Assembly (NCBI RefSeq): GCF_001431315.2
Contig: NZ_LKHV02000001.1
Span: 1,488,001 to 1,552,000 of the forward strand
Reading direction: 5' to 3'
Origin: Candidatus Berkiella cookevillensis
GTDB taxonomy: Bacteria > Pseudomonadota > Gammaproteobacteria > Berkiellales > Berkiellaceae
Length of the DNA stretch: 64,000 nucleotides
Positions 27,531 to 35,881 of the stretch are shown one piece after another. A program made the position numbers and the translations under genes. The notes under the pieces are model-generated. The model saw nothing but the letters and a program-made list of their open reading frames with translations. It did not search any database and was not told the DNA's origin. The stretch's first letter is position 1; each line of letters starts with the position of its first letter.

Positions 27531-27944
27531 ATGAGAAATTCAACCGTAAGTATCCCAGAAAATAAAGAGTCTTTTGATAATGCGATTAAAAAAAGCACCC
27601 TTAATACAGTCCCTCCTCTTTTAGAGTTTCCTGCAATAGTAAACAACATTGCTGCTAAGGATAACAATGCATTTTTCTGGGCGACTTCAGATGCTAATCT
27701 TGCTATCGTCAATCGATTTTTAGAGTTTCCTGAAGTTGCTACTAAGGATAACTATGCATTTTATCTTGAGCCAAAAGCAGATCAAAATGAAATTACAAAT
27801 ACAGATGTGGCCATGCATGAGAGCCGCGTTTTGCAATTTAGCAAAGCAAAATCAAGCAATGCACCTCTGACAGAGCGTTTTGACGATATGCAGTTAGATT
27901 CTAATAAATCAGAGCCTTTGAGTACTCGTCTTCAAAAACCTTAA
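27531..27944 (+). CDS. Array gene 2: short ankyrin protein with internal deletion and alternative tail
   Basis: 137 residues, with AGGAGA before the ATG. Two ankyrin units (residues about 12-75) run directly into the common tail linker (VLQFSKAKSSNAP) and then the non-NLS ending TERFDDMQLDSNKSEPLSTRLQKP. The whole conserved helical domain seen in genes 1, 4 and 6 is missing without a frame change, so this looks like an in-frame deletion derivative of a gene like number 4. It may still make a small ankyrin protein. Its position, exactly 2863 bp before the matching 3' end of gene 4, shows the tandem duplication. Confidence 0.7.
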   Translation: MRNSTVSIPENKESFDNAIKKSTLNTVPPLLEFPAIVNNIAAKDNNAFFWATSDANLAIVNRFLEFPEVATKDNYAFYLEPKADQNEITNTDVAMHESRVLQFSKAKSSNAPLTERFDDMQLDSNKSEPLSTRLQKP

Positions 27945-28267
27945 TCTACTTCTCAGAAGGTCTGGATTTTTGAAGAAAGATACAAACATGTGCTATCGCA
28001 CCTAAAAGTGTAATAGCACATACATAAAACCCTATGAGCACTTCCCGTTAAATCATGAGCCAAAGAAAACTTCAGCCGATGATTTTCCACACACAAAAGA
28101 AAACAATGCCATTTTATAATGACATAATGCAGAAAAAATTCTTGAATAACCCTCCACAACTCTCACCCCTATCTGCACTCTACTATCGAACAGCAATAGT
28201 CAATAGTAATTAATACTATGCAAATTATAAGCTAAATTTGCTCTAATTTATCAACCAGGTTAATCAA
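27945..28267 (+). repeat. Duplicated intergenic segment, copy 1 (before array gene 3)
   Basis: This 323-bp noncoding spacer is nearly identical to 30808-31130 at a constant offset of 2863 bp. It contains the hairpin TGTGCTAT...ATAGCACA (about 27987-28022) soon after the preceding stop, and the dyad ATAGTA-ATTAA-TACTAT before gene 3. I see no convincing ORF in it. Confidence 0.88.
28201..28220 (+). promoter_or_regulatory. Shared dyad element before array gene 3 (perfect arms)
   Basis: CAATAGTAATTAATACTATG holds ATAGTA and TACTAT as perfect 6-bp inverted arms separated by 5 bp. It ends 48 bp before ATG 28268. This is the most symmetrical of the six copies. Confidence 0.65.
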
Positions 28268-28627
28268 ATGTTTTTGAGCGATAAAAGAATGATAATACCC
28301 GCATCAATACGCCGTCCTTTAAAATCTCCAGAACAGGTAGAGCGCATTGATGTAAAGCCACATGTGAGAGCTTATGATGGCGATCATCCTGCTATAAATC
28401 TTAATCTGATGAGGATTTATGAAATACTCAGCGCAAGCAATGCAAATCAAAATCTTTGTGTCTTAGAGCAAACTCATGAAAGCCAGACACAAGAACTGAA
28501 CCCGCAAGAGCAAGAAGCCATCATGACTGAGAAGCCTATTTTGCAATTTAGCCAAACAGAACCAAGAAATGCCCCACGCCGTAATTCTGATAGAACATGC
28601 AAGAAGAAAAGAAAAAATCGAATTTAG
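28268..28627 (+). CDS. Array gene 3: 119-residue protein with C-terminal monopartite NLS
   Basis: The small soluble protein has a unique N-terminal half (DKRMIIPASIRRPLKSPEQVE; RAYDGDHPAINLNLMRIYEIL) with no ankyrin repeats. It then has the same linker as the ankyrin proteins (MTEKPILQFSQTEPRNAPRRN) and a basic end, CKKKRKNRI, close to the SV40-type nuclear signal. It is a near copy of the protein at 31131-31490. Sharing tail and upstream dyad with the ankyrin genes suggests one regulon and one destination. Function is unknown. Confidence 0.78.
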   Translation: MFLSDKRMIIPASIRRPLKSPEQVERIDVKPHVRAYDGDHPAINLNLMRIYEILSASNANQNLCVLEQTHESQTQELNPQEQEAIMTEKPILQFSQTEPRNAPRRNSDRTCKKKRKNRI

Positions 28628-28650
28628 AACATAGAGAAACCTGAAAAATA

Positions 28651-28845
28651 ACGCTCTAAAAAGATTGAACAACTTGAGAATCAATTAAGTTTGCCCTGTC
28701 CCCTTACAAAGAATTTTTGAATAATTCTCCATAAACGCTACCTTTTATCTGCCCTCTACTGCCGACCAAAAATATCAATAGCAATTATTACTATGACGAC
28801 AAAGAGCATTATTTGCCACAATAAAATCTAGCTTGATGACAAAAT
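28651..28845 (+). repeat. Upstream block of the ankyrin array, copy U2
   Basis: Near-identical to U1 (24855-25043), including the sequence after the dyad (GACGACAAAGAGCATTATTT), and to the first part of U3 (31511-31658). It separates array genes 3 and 4. Confidence 0.88.
28776..28795 (+). promoter_or_regulatory. Shared dyad element before ankyrin gene 4
   Basis: CAATAGCAATTATTACTATG, identical to the copies at 24979 and 31639, ends 66 bp before ATG 28861. Confidence 0.6.
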
Positions 28846-28860
28846 GGTGTTTTTTTTACA

Positions 28861-30807
28861 ATGATTAACTTTGAAATAAATAAGCTCTATGCGGCAATTC
28901 AAAACAATGATCTTCATCAGGTTGAACATCTTTTAACAAGCAAAGATGTGCGCGATAACATTGCCGAGAAAGATAACAAAGCTTTTCGCAAGGCTATTAA
29001 GTATCTCCGTTTTGATATAGCGAAGCTCTTTTTAGAATCTCCAGAAGTGCGCCATAACATCGTTGCAAAAAATAACAACGCTTTACTTTGGGCTGCTAAA
29101 AATGGCTATCTTGAAATAGTGCAAGCTCTTTTAGAATATCCAGCTGTAGTAAATAACATCGCTGCTAATGATAATGAGGCTTTCCGTTTGGCTGCTAGCA
29201 ATGACAAGATTGAGATAGTAAGGCTCCTTTTAGAATATCCTGAGGTTGCAAATAATATCACAGCCAATAATAACCAGGCTTTTCATGAAGCTATTAACTG
29301 GGGTTATCTTGATATACTTGAGCTACTTCTAAGATTTCCTGCTATAGCAAATAACATAACAGTGAATGACAATCACGCTTTTCGTGTAGCTGCTCTTAAC
29401 GGTCACCTTGCTATAATTGAGCTACTTCTAAGGTTTCCAGCAGTAGTAAGTAATATCACAGCCAATAATAACCTAGCTTTTCGTTGGGCACATCTGAGTG
29501 GTCATATGAATGTGTGCCGTCGCCTTTTAGATTATCCAGCAGTACGTGCCGCCGTATTGGCCGCAGACAATGCAGATGAAAATCTCCGTACCTTAGCACA
29601 AAACAAAGAAAACTCAATGCGAGCATTAAACCTGCAAGAGCAAGGTATGGTGAATGCATTGCAAAAGCTGTACCCAGATTTAGATTCAGAAAATATTTCA
29701 GCCATAGAAAAAGAACTACAATTTTTAAAAACCCATATTGAAAGCCGTCTTGCAGCCAAAGGCTTGAGCTTAGAGAAAGGTGAAGGCGATGTGTTTGAGC
29801 GTCAACAAGCAGATACAGAGCACCAAGCTGGTCGCTATTTGTTTGCACGTCCAAATCCCTGGATGTCTCCAGAGGCTAATTTTGTAGAAGTCACAGAACA
29901 AGGCAGACAAGCCTCCATCGCAGAAAAAGATTGGCACTTATTAGCATTAATTTGGCGAGCATTGAATGATGAAAACATTAAGCTGAATGCTGATAATGTT
30001 GCCTTGATAGAGAATGCTCAACGAACAGAAGAAGGCATTGCTAGTTTAGAGCTGATTAGAAGCAACTTAATAAAAAGCTTTATATCCACCTTGGCTTTAT
30101 TGGCTAGGGCACATAATTATGACGACAACGAAAATGATGATGGCAAGTTAGATAAGCCCAGTTGCAGCATGGGTGTAACACAACGCTTGCTCACAGGCTT
30201 AATCGGCTTGGAGATAGCAGAAAAACCAGATGCAAGACCCATCGGTGCAGATTATTTGGCAGCGCGCTTCAAAGAACAATTAATCACGCATGAAGCTAAA
30301 GGATTGTTGCCCAAGCTAAAGACTTTGAGTCATGCAGAATTAGTGCAGCTTAATAAGCTGTTAGATAAATTTATCATAGTGAATGATGCTTCAGCGCAAG
30401 AGGAACTCTCATCAACATTGGCATTCGAGTCGCAAGAAGTAGATGCATTTATTGAAGAGGCAAAGAATTATTACGGCGAACTTCGTTTCTTAGCTTTGCA
30501 CAACCTATCTTACCAAGGAACAGTCTATAAAGACGCAGAAACCCTGATACGAGGCTTGGCTGCTCATCCACACACTGCTTTTGCGAATGAAGTTTTTCAA
30601 TTTGTTGAGCAGGAGCTTGCGCTAAAAGCAGAGCAACAAAACGAAGCGAATACAGATGTGGTCATGCTTAAGACCAATGTTTTGCGGTTTAGTGAAACAG
30701 AATCTAGCAATGCTCGTAACCCTGATCTTTTGGCAGAGCGTTTTGACGATATGCGGTTAGATTCTAATGAATCAGAGTCTTCGAGTAATCGTCGTCAAAA
30801 ACCTTAA
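28861..30807 (+). CDS. Array ankyrin gene 4: seven ankyrin repeats, conserved domain, non-NLS tail
   Basis: 648 residues. Seven ankyrin repeats (about 1-240) of the NNxAFRxAAxNGHL type are followed by the helical domain shared with genes 1 and 6 (YLFARPNPWMSPEANFVEV; KPSCSMGVTQRLLTGLIGLE). Two differences stand out. The segment at about residues 285-325 (THIESRLAAKGLSLEKGEGD) is unrelated in sequence to the KAKRLHLIFSRRNFQYQ segment of the others. The end is LLAERFDDMRLDSNESESSSNRRQKP instead of the nuclear signal. Upstream block and dyad are shared. This paralogue may act in a different host compartment (inference). Confidence 0.87.
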   Translation: MINFEINKLYAAIQNNDLHQVEHLLTSKDVRDNIAEKDNKAFRKAIKYLRFDIAKLFLESPEVRHNIVAKNNNALLWAAKNGYLEIVQALLEYPAVVNNIAANDNEAFRLAASNDKIEIVRLLLEYPEVANNITANNNQAFHEAINWGYLDILELLLRFPAIANNITVNDNHAFRVAALNGHLAIIELLLRFPAVVSNITANNNLAFRWAHLSGHMNVCRRLLDYPAVRAAVLAADNADENLRTLAQNKENSMRALNLQEQGMVNALQKLYPDLDSENISAIEKELQFLKTHIESRLAAKGLSLEKGEGDVFERQQADTEHQAGRYLFARPNPWMSPEANFVEVTEQGRQASIAEKDWHLLALIWRALNDENIKLNADNVALIENAQRTEEGIASLELIRSNLIKSFISTLALLARAHNYDDNENDDGKLDKPSCSMGVTQRLLTGLIGLEIAEKPDARPIGADYLAARFKEQLITHEAKGLLPKLKTLSHAELVQLNKLLDKFIIVNDASAQEELSSTLAFESQEVDAFIEEAKNYYGELRFLALHNLSYQGTVYKDAETLIRGLAAHPHTAFANEVFQFVEQELALKAEQQNEANTDVVMLKTNVLRFSETESSNARNPDLLAERFDDMRLDSNESESSSNRRQKP

Positions 30808-31130
30808 TCTACTCTTCAGAAGGCCTAGCCTTTTGAAGAAAGATGCAAACATGTGCTATTGCATCCAAAAGTGTAATAGCACATACATAAAACCCTATGA
30901 GCGCTTCCTGCTAAATCATGAGCTAAAGAGAACCTCAGCCGATGATTTCCCACACACAAAAGAAAACAATGCCATTTTATAATGACATAATGCAGAAAAA
31001 ATTCTTGAATAACTCTCCACAAATCTCACCCCTATCTGCACTCTACTATCGAACAGCAATAGTCAATAGCAATTAATACTATGCAAATCATAAGCTAAAT
31101 TTGCTCTAATTTATCAACCAGGTTAATCAA
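30808..31130 (+). repeat. Duplicated intergenic segment, copy 2 (before array gene 5)
   Basis: Same length (323 bp) and nearly the same sequence as 27945-28267. It carries the hairpin TGTGCTATTGCATCC...ATAGCACA and the dyad before gene 5. No indels shift the register between the two copies. Confidence 0.88.
31064..31083 (+). promoter_or_regulatory. Shared dyad element before array gene 5
   Basis: CAATAGCAATTAATACTATG ends 48 bp before ATG 31131, the same spacing as at array gene 3. Confidence 0.6.
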
Positions 31131-31490
31131 ATGTTTTTGAGCGATAAAAGAATGATAATACCCGCATCAATACGCTGTCCTTTAAAATCTCCAGAGCAAG
31201 TAGAGAGCATTGATGTAAAACATCATGTGAGAGCTTATGATGGCGATCATCCTGCTATGAGTCCTAGTATGATGAGGATCTATGAAATACTCAGCGCAAA
31301 CAATGCAAATCAAAATCTTTGTGTCTTAGAGCAAAATCATGAAATCCCGACACAAGAACTGAACCAGCAAGAGCAAGAAGCTATCATGACTAAGAGGCCT
31401 ATTTTGCAATTTAGCCAAACAGAACCCGGCAATGCCTCACGCCGTAATTCTGATAGAACATGCAAGAAGAAAAGAAAAAATCGAATTTAG
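31131..31490 (+). CDS. Array gene 5: duplicate of the 119-residue NLS protein
   Basis: Same length as the protein at 28268-28627, with scattered substitutions (for example RPLKS to CPLKS, ESQTQ to EIPTQ) and no indels. It keeps the linker ILQFSQTEPGNASRRN and the basic end CKKKRKNRI. The lack of frameshifts or stops after divergence suggests both copies are under selection. Function is unknown; nuclear targeting in a host is inferred. Confidence 0.78.
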   Translation: MFLSDKRMIIPASIRCPLKSPEQVESIDVKHHVRAYDGDHPAMSPSMMRIYEILSANNANQNLCVLEQNHEIPTQELNQQEQEAIMTKRPILQFSQTEPGNASRRNSDRTCKKKRKNRI

Positions 31491-31510
31491 AACATAGAGC
31501 AACCTGAAAA

Positions 31511-31705
31511 ATAACGCTCTAAATAGATTGAACAACTTAAAAAGCAATTAACTTTGCCCTGCCCCCTTCCAAAGAGTTTTTGAATAATTCTCTATAAATT
31601 CTACCTTTTATCTGCTCTCTACTGCCGACCAAAAATATCAATAGCAATTATTACTATGCAAATCACAAGCTAAATTTGCTTTAATTTAAAAAGTTAGCCA
31701 GGTAG
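31511..31705 (+). repeat. Upstream block of the ankyrin array, copy U3
   Basis: Matches U1 and U2 up to the dyad. After the dyad it switches to the AATCACAAGCTAAATTTGCT sequence found before genes 2, 3 and 5, so it is a mosaic of the two upstream-region types. Confidence 0.85.
31639..31658 (+). promoter_or_regulatory. Shared dyad element before ankyrin gene 6
   Basis: CAATAGCAATTATTACTATG ends 65 bp before ATG 31723. Confidence 0.6.
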
Positions 31706-31722
31706 TTTTTAAGAGGAACAAA

Positions 31723-33399
31723 ATGATAAGAAGTTCAAGCGTAAGTAGCCTAGAAAATATAGAATTTTTTTATAATGCGATTATAGAAGGTGATCTTGAT
31801 GAAGTGAATCGCCTTTTAGAGTTTCCAGCAGTCGTAGATAACATTTCTGCGAATAATAACGTAGCACTTTGTTTGGCAGTTAGAGATGGTCATCTTGATG
31901 TCGTCAATCGTCTTTTAGCGTTTCCGGCAGTCGTAGATAACATTACTGCTAATAATAACGCAGCACTTTGTTGGGCAGTTCATAATGGCCATTTTGATGT
32001 CGTCAATCGTCTGTTAGAGTTTCCAGCAGTCGTAGATAACATTACTGCTCGTGATAACTACGCACTTCGTGAGGCAGCTGAAAATGGCCATCATGCCATC
32101 ATCTCTCGATTGATGGAGTTTGAGGCAGTACGTAGAGCCGTATTGGCAGCAGACAATGCAGATGAAAATCTTCGCGCCTTAGCGCAAAACGCAGAAAACT
32201 CAATGCGAGCATTAAACCTGCAAGAGCAAGGTATGGTGAATGCATTGCAAAAGCTGTACCCAGATTTAGGCTCAAAAAATATTTCAGTCATAGAAAAAGA
32301 ATTAAAATCTTTAAGAAATTATCTTGAAAAGCTTTGCAAAGCTAAACGACAGCATTTGATTTTTAGTAGACGTAATTTTCAGTATCAAGTTGATGGTATA
32401 TATCACCAAGCTTGGCGTTATTTGTTTGCACGCCCAAATCCCTGGATGTCTCCAGAGGCTAATTTTGTAGAGGTTACAGAACAAGGCAGACAAGCCTCCA
32501 TCGCAAAAAAAGATTGGCATTTATTAGCATTGATTTGGCGAGCATTGACTGATGAGAACATTAAGCTGAATGCCGATAATCTTGCCTTAATAGAGAATGC
32601 TCAACGAACAGAAGAAGGCATTGCTAGTTTAGAACTGATTAGAAGCAACTTAATAAAAAGCTTTATATCCACCTTGGCTTTATTGGCTAGAGCACATAAT
32701 TATGATGACAATCAAAAAGATGATGGCAAGTTAGATAAACCCAGTTGCAGCATGGGTGTGACTCAGCGCTTGCTCACAGGCTTAATCGGCTTGGAGATAG
32801 CAGAAAAGCCAGATACAAGACCCATCGGGGTTAATTATTTAGCCGAGCGTTTTAAGGAACAATTAATCACGCATGAAGCCAAAGGATTGTTGCCTAAGCT
32901 AAAGACTTTGAGTCATGCAGAATTAGTGCAGCTTCATGAGCTGTTAGATAAATTTATCATGGTGAACGATGCTTCAGCGCAAGAGGAACTCTCATCAACA
33001 TTGGCATTCGAGTCGCAAGAAGTAGATGCTTTTATTGAAGAGGCAAAGAATTATTACGGCGAGCTTCGTTTCTTAGCCTTAGACAAGCTATCTTACCAAG
33101 GAACAGTCTATAAAGACGCAGAAACCTTGATACGAGGCTTGGCTACTCATCCACACATTGCTTTTGCGAATGAAGTTTTTCAATTTGTTGAGCAAGCGCT
33201 TGCGCTAAAAGCAGAGCAACAAAACAAAGCTGACACAGATGTGGTTATGACTAAGGCTAATGTTTTGCAATTTAGTGAAACAGAATCAAGCAATGCACGC
33301 AATCCTGATAGAACATGCAAAAAAAGAAAAAGAGAAGAAGCCTTTGATCAGGATAGGCAAGAAGAGGAAAATCCGAAGAAGAGAAGAAGGATAGGATAG
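31723..33399 (+). CDS. Array ankyrin gene 6: four ankyrin repeats, conserved domain, bipartite NLS
   Basis: 558 residues, with AGAGGA about 6 bp before the ATG. Four ankyrin repeats (about 1-145) are followed by the full conserved helical domain, with the same middle segment as gene 1 (KAKRQHLIFSRRNFQYQ). The tail linker VLQFSETESSNARNPDRTC leads to KKRKR and KKRRR separated by 14 residues, the same bipartite nuclear signal as gene 1. The N-terminal 20 residues (SSVSSLENIEFFYNAI) resemble those of gene 2 rather than genes 1 and 4, another sign of shuffling. No signal peptide is present. Confidence 0.87.
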   Translation: MIRSSSVSSLENIEFFYNAIIEGDLDEVNRLLEFPAVVDNISANNNVALCLAVRDGHLDVVNRLLAFPAVVDNITANNNAALCWAVHNGHFDVVNRLLEFPAVVDNITARDNYALREAAENGHHAIISRLMEFEAVRRAVLAADNADENLRALAQNAENSMRALNLQEQGMVNALQKLYPDLGSKNISVIEKELKSLRNYLEKLCKAKRQHLIFSRRNFQYQVDGIYHQAWRYLFARPNPWMSPEANFVEVTEQGRQASIAKKDWHLLALIWRALTDENIKLNADNLALIENAQRTEEGIASLELIRSNLIKSFISTLALLARAHNYDDNQKDDGKLDKPSCSMGVTQRLLTGLIGLEIAEKPDTRPIGVNYLAERFKEQLITHEAKGLLPKLKTLSHAELVQLHELLDKFIMVNDASAQEELSSTLAFESQEVDAFIEEAKNYYGELRFLALDKLSYQGTVYKDAETLIRGLATHPHIAFANEVFQFVEQALALKAEQQNKADTDVVMTKANVLQFSETESSNARNPDRTCKKRKREEAFDQDRQEEENPKKRRRIG

Positions 33400-33424
33400 T
33401 TAAGCTCTTCAGTTTAGTACTTTT

Positions 33425-33446
33425 CTGGAGGTCTTTGGGCCTCCAG
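33425..33446 (+). terminator. Hairpin after ankyrin gene 6
   Basis: CTGGAGG and CCTCCAG pair across an 8-nt loop 25 bp after the stop codon. It is homologous to the hairpin after array gene 1 and marks the end of the array. Confidence 0.5.
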
Positions 33447-33671
33447 CTGTTATCAATAAGAAAAAACATAGCGTTTTTTTCTCTTAGCTTAAAACACTAA
33501 ATGGCTTAATCTTTATTGATTATATAAAAGCATATACACTCATAACCATATATCCCAACAATCTCTTTGTTTATCGTATATTTGTTACGCCCACCCTATT
33601 TTTTAATGCATAATTCCAAAAAAGAATAAAAATAAGACGAGCATAGCAAAGAAACAAATGATGGGAAAAAT

Positions 33672-35615
33672 ATGGGGTTCATAGAAGTTAATCTTGATAA
33701 AGATATTGATGCTGAAGATGAAAAGGAATTTACAAAAATAGAAGAAACGAAAGAAATAGAACAAGATACTATTTTTAGTCAAGGACACTTAAACAGCACT
33801 CCTTTCGTCTATACCACTAAGAGACATACAGAGATTGCTTCTGTTGCTTATCAACTCGTTGATAATTTCCATCATCATGTAAATGCATCTTTAAATGGTA
33901 CCGCATTTAATGACGCCCAACCTTTTCGCATGTCACATCAAGGTTTAGAACACAGCTCTACAACAAATGAATTATTAACAAGTGTAGGAAAACAAGCATT
34001 CGTGCCAGCAATGATGCAACACTTCGCACCACTAATACCCGCAGTGCCATTCATCGCTGCCCCTAAAGCAGCCTTGCCATTTGCAAATGTGCCCTTGTCT
34101 CAAGAGGCATTAACCATTGATGAAGCTATTGATGAGTCTCCCTTTGAATTTGTCCTGACAAGAGCGCTGGTTGATTTGCCTGAGCGCGATACGAAGTTTT
34201 CTTTGAGTGATTTAGATCAAGGATATTACACACATACCTTTGAAAATATATTAAATGAAATAAAAATCAAAGACACAGCACAAAATATTATGGATACAAA
34301 CACCACCCAATGGAACGGATTGGTTCACATTGCAAAAGAAAATAGATTTACAGACAGCGCCGTGAACACAATTATTTTAGAGCTTCACACTCAAAACTTG
34401 GTTAAAAAGCTTCAAGCACCTGATTCATCACCAGAGAAAGATGCACTTATTGATCAACTAGTAGATATTATTTTTGATGAGCAATACATTACTGCCTATG
34501 AACTCTATGAGACAATTGCAGATCTCCTTGAAGAAGATGCGTGGTTAGATATTGCAAAAGAAGCTTTTCATATTGACTATGATCTTGCTATTGAGGACGA
34601 GCAATATCTCCTTGGAGAATTCTTAAAAGTAAAATTCTCTGAAACAACGCTTCAATCAATGCTGGATGAGTTTTTAGAGGATGTAGAAAATTTTAATTTT
34701 GATCATTATATATTAGAGGCTGAAATTTTAGACCTCAATCCAAGTGAATCAGCAGATTCAGTACAACAACTTTCATTGCAAGAAAAATTAGAATATCGTG
34801 ATTTCTTAGAAGAAATTATACCACGAATCAAAAGAGATCAATTATTGATTGCAAATGGCGAAACCGATGATTTACCAGAGACAGATGAATTTATCGATAC
34901 TGTAGAAACAGATTCTGAAGATGAGGTTAATATTACTACATTTTCAGACATCTACAATAAAATTGCCGATATGTTTGATAGCATTTATGGCAATGGCGCA
35001 TTTGAAAGCATTCCTGATAATACAAGCGATTTGCCCGCTGGAAATGATGAAATAGAGCTAACGCATACAGAATTAGAATACAAGGTTGATAACTTGTTTG
35101 CTCGCATCATGAATTTATTAGGCAATACGGATGATACAGATGTAGAAGAATTCTGTGAGATCGCACCCGAACATCAATGGGATAGTTATGATACCATCGA
35201 TCTTGCACATGAACCTGTTTCTATTTCTCTAGATAATTATGAAGAAATGATGGGTCTTCCTGATCCTCGCGTTTCTTCTAGTATTGTCTACAATCCTCTT
35301 TCTGAAGATATAGATGTGCCGGAAAGTACATTTGAAGATGTTTCTTATGATGCACTCCTTGAGCGGATGAGTCGCATTGAAAAATTACACGCAGAAGCAT
35401 ATCCAATAAGCTTGGATGATACATTTGAAGATTCTGATTCCTTACTGCTTGATAGTAGCTCTGATACCATCTCTTTAGATCTAAACACTCTGCTTGGCAA
35501 TCTATCAACAACACTAATAGAGTCAGCGCCTTTTGACATGACGGCATTCTTTTATCCAACAAATGAAAGTGCTGTAGATTTTAATGATCTGTTCCCGGCA
35601 ACAATCTTATTTTAG
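33672..35615 (+). CDS. Large acidic hypothetical protein
   Basis: 647 residues, strikingly rich in Asp and Glu (for example EDEKEFTKIEETKEIEQD near the start and repeated D/E-S/T clusters to the end). There is no signal peptide, membrane helix or repeat I recognise. A Pro/Ala-rich segment (HFAPLIPAVPFIAAPKAALP, about residues 116-135) separates the N-terminal region from helical, acidic segments. Composition resembles secreted effectors or host-directed scaffold proteins, but no domain supports a function. It is monocistronic; the next element is a structured repeat, then rpoS. Confidence 0.75.
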   Translation: MGFIEVNLDKDIDAEDEKEFTKIEETKEIEQDTIFSQGHLNSTPFVYTTKRHTEIASVAYQLVDNFHHHVNASLNGTAFNDAQPFRMSHQGLEHSSTTNELLTSVGKQAFVPAMMQHFAPLIPAVPFIAAPKAALPFANVPLSQEALTIDEAIDESPFEFVLTRALVDLPERDTKFSLSDLDQGYYTHTFENILNEIKIKDTAQNIMDTNTTQWNGLVHIAKENRFTDSAVNTIILELHTQNLVKKLQAPDSSPEKDALIDQLVDIIFDEQYITAYELYETIADLLEEDAWLDIAKEAFHIDYDLAIEDEQYLLGEFLKVKFSETTLQSMLDEFLEDVENFNFDHYILEAEILDLNPSESADSVQQLSLQEKLEYRDFLEEIIPRIKRDQLLIANGETDDLPETDEFIDTVETDSEDEVNITTFSDIYNKIADMFDSIYGNGAFESIPDNTSDLPAGNDEIELTHTELEYKVDNLFARIMNLLGNTDDTDVEEFCEIAPEHQWDSYDTIDLAHEPVSISLDNYEEMMGLPDPRVSSSIVYNPLSEDIDVPESTFEDVSYDALLERMSRIEKLHAEAYPISLDDTFEDSDSLLLDSSSDTISLDLNTLLGNLSTTLIESAPFDMTAFFYPTNESAVDFNDLFPATILF

Positions 35616-35620
35616 TATGA

Positions 35621-35746
35621 TATAGTCACAGCACATGAGTTTTCGGGTAGGCGTCAAGCCTCGAGCAACCGGAGTGTACATAAAAGTACATGAGGATTGC
35701 GAGAGGGCGAAGACAACACCCCCGAAAACTCATGTGCGAAGACTAT
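35621..35746. repeat. Structured palindromic element upstream of rpoS
   Basis: Perfect 17-bp arms GCACATGAGTTTTCGGG (35631-35647) and its complement (35721-35737) are extended by TATAGTC/GACTATA outside. The interior holds smaller hairpins (GGCGTCAAGCC; TGTACATAAAAGTACA). The inner stretch GAGCAACCGGAGTGTACA is, as I recall, part of a repeat dispersed in related intracellular gammaproteobacteria. It could terminate the upstream gene or be a mobile miniature element. Confidence 0.75.
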
Positions 35747-35881
35747 ATAGTCGCTTTTATATATAGCACAAGGATGTGACTTTTTATTCGTGTAAGATTA
35801 AAGTATTTTTCTGCCCCACCGATAAACAAATTAATGCTTATTGTTCAGATATTCATTGTTTATTTATCCAGGGTGACGGAA

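Noticed and set aside
24979..31658. The shared dyad as a PmrA-type binding site as in Legionella
   Set aside because: The tandem TTAA-type pattern expected for PmrA is not convincing here; the element is palindromic instead.
25061..33399. A CRISPR or toxin-immunity array
   Set aside because: The repetition is of whole protein-coding genes and their upstream regions, not short direct repeats with unique spacers; no immunity or toxin domain is visible.
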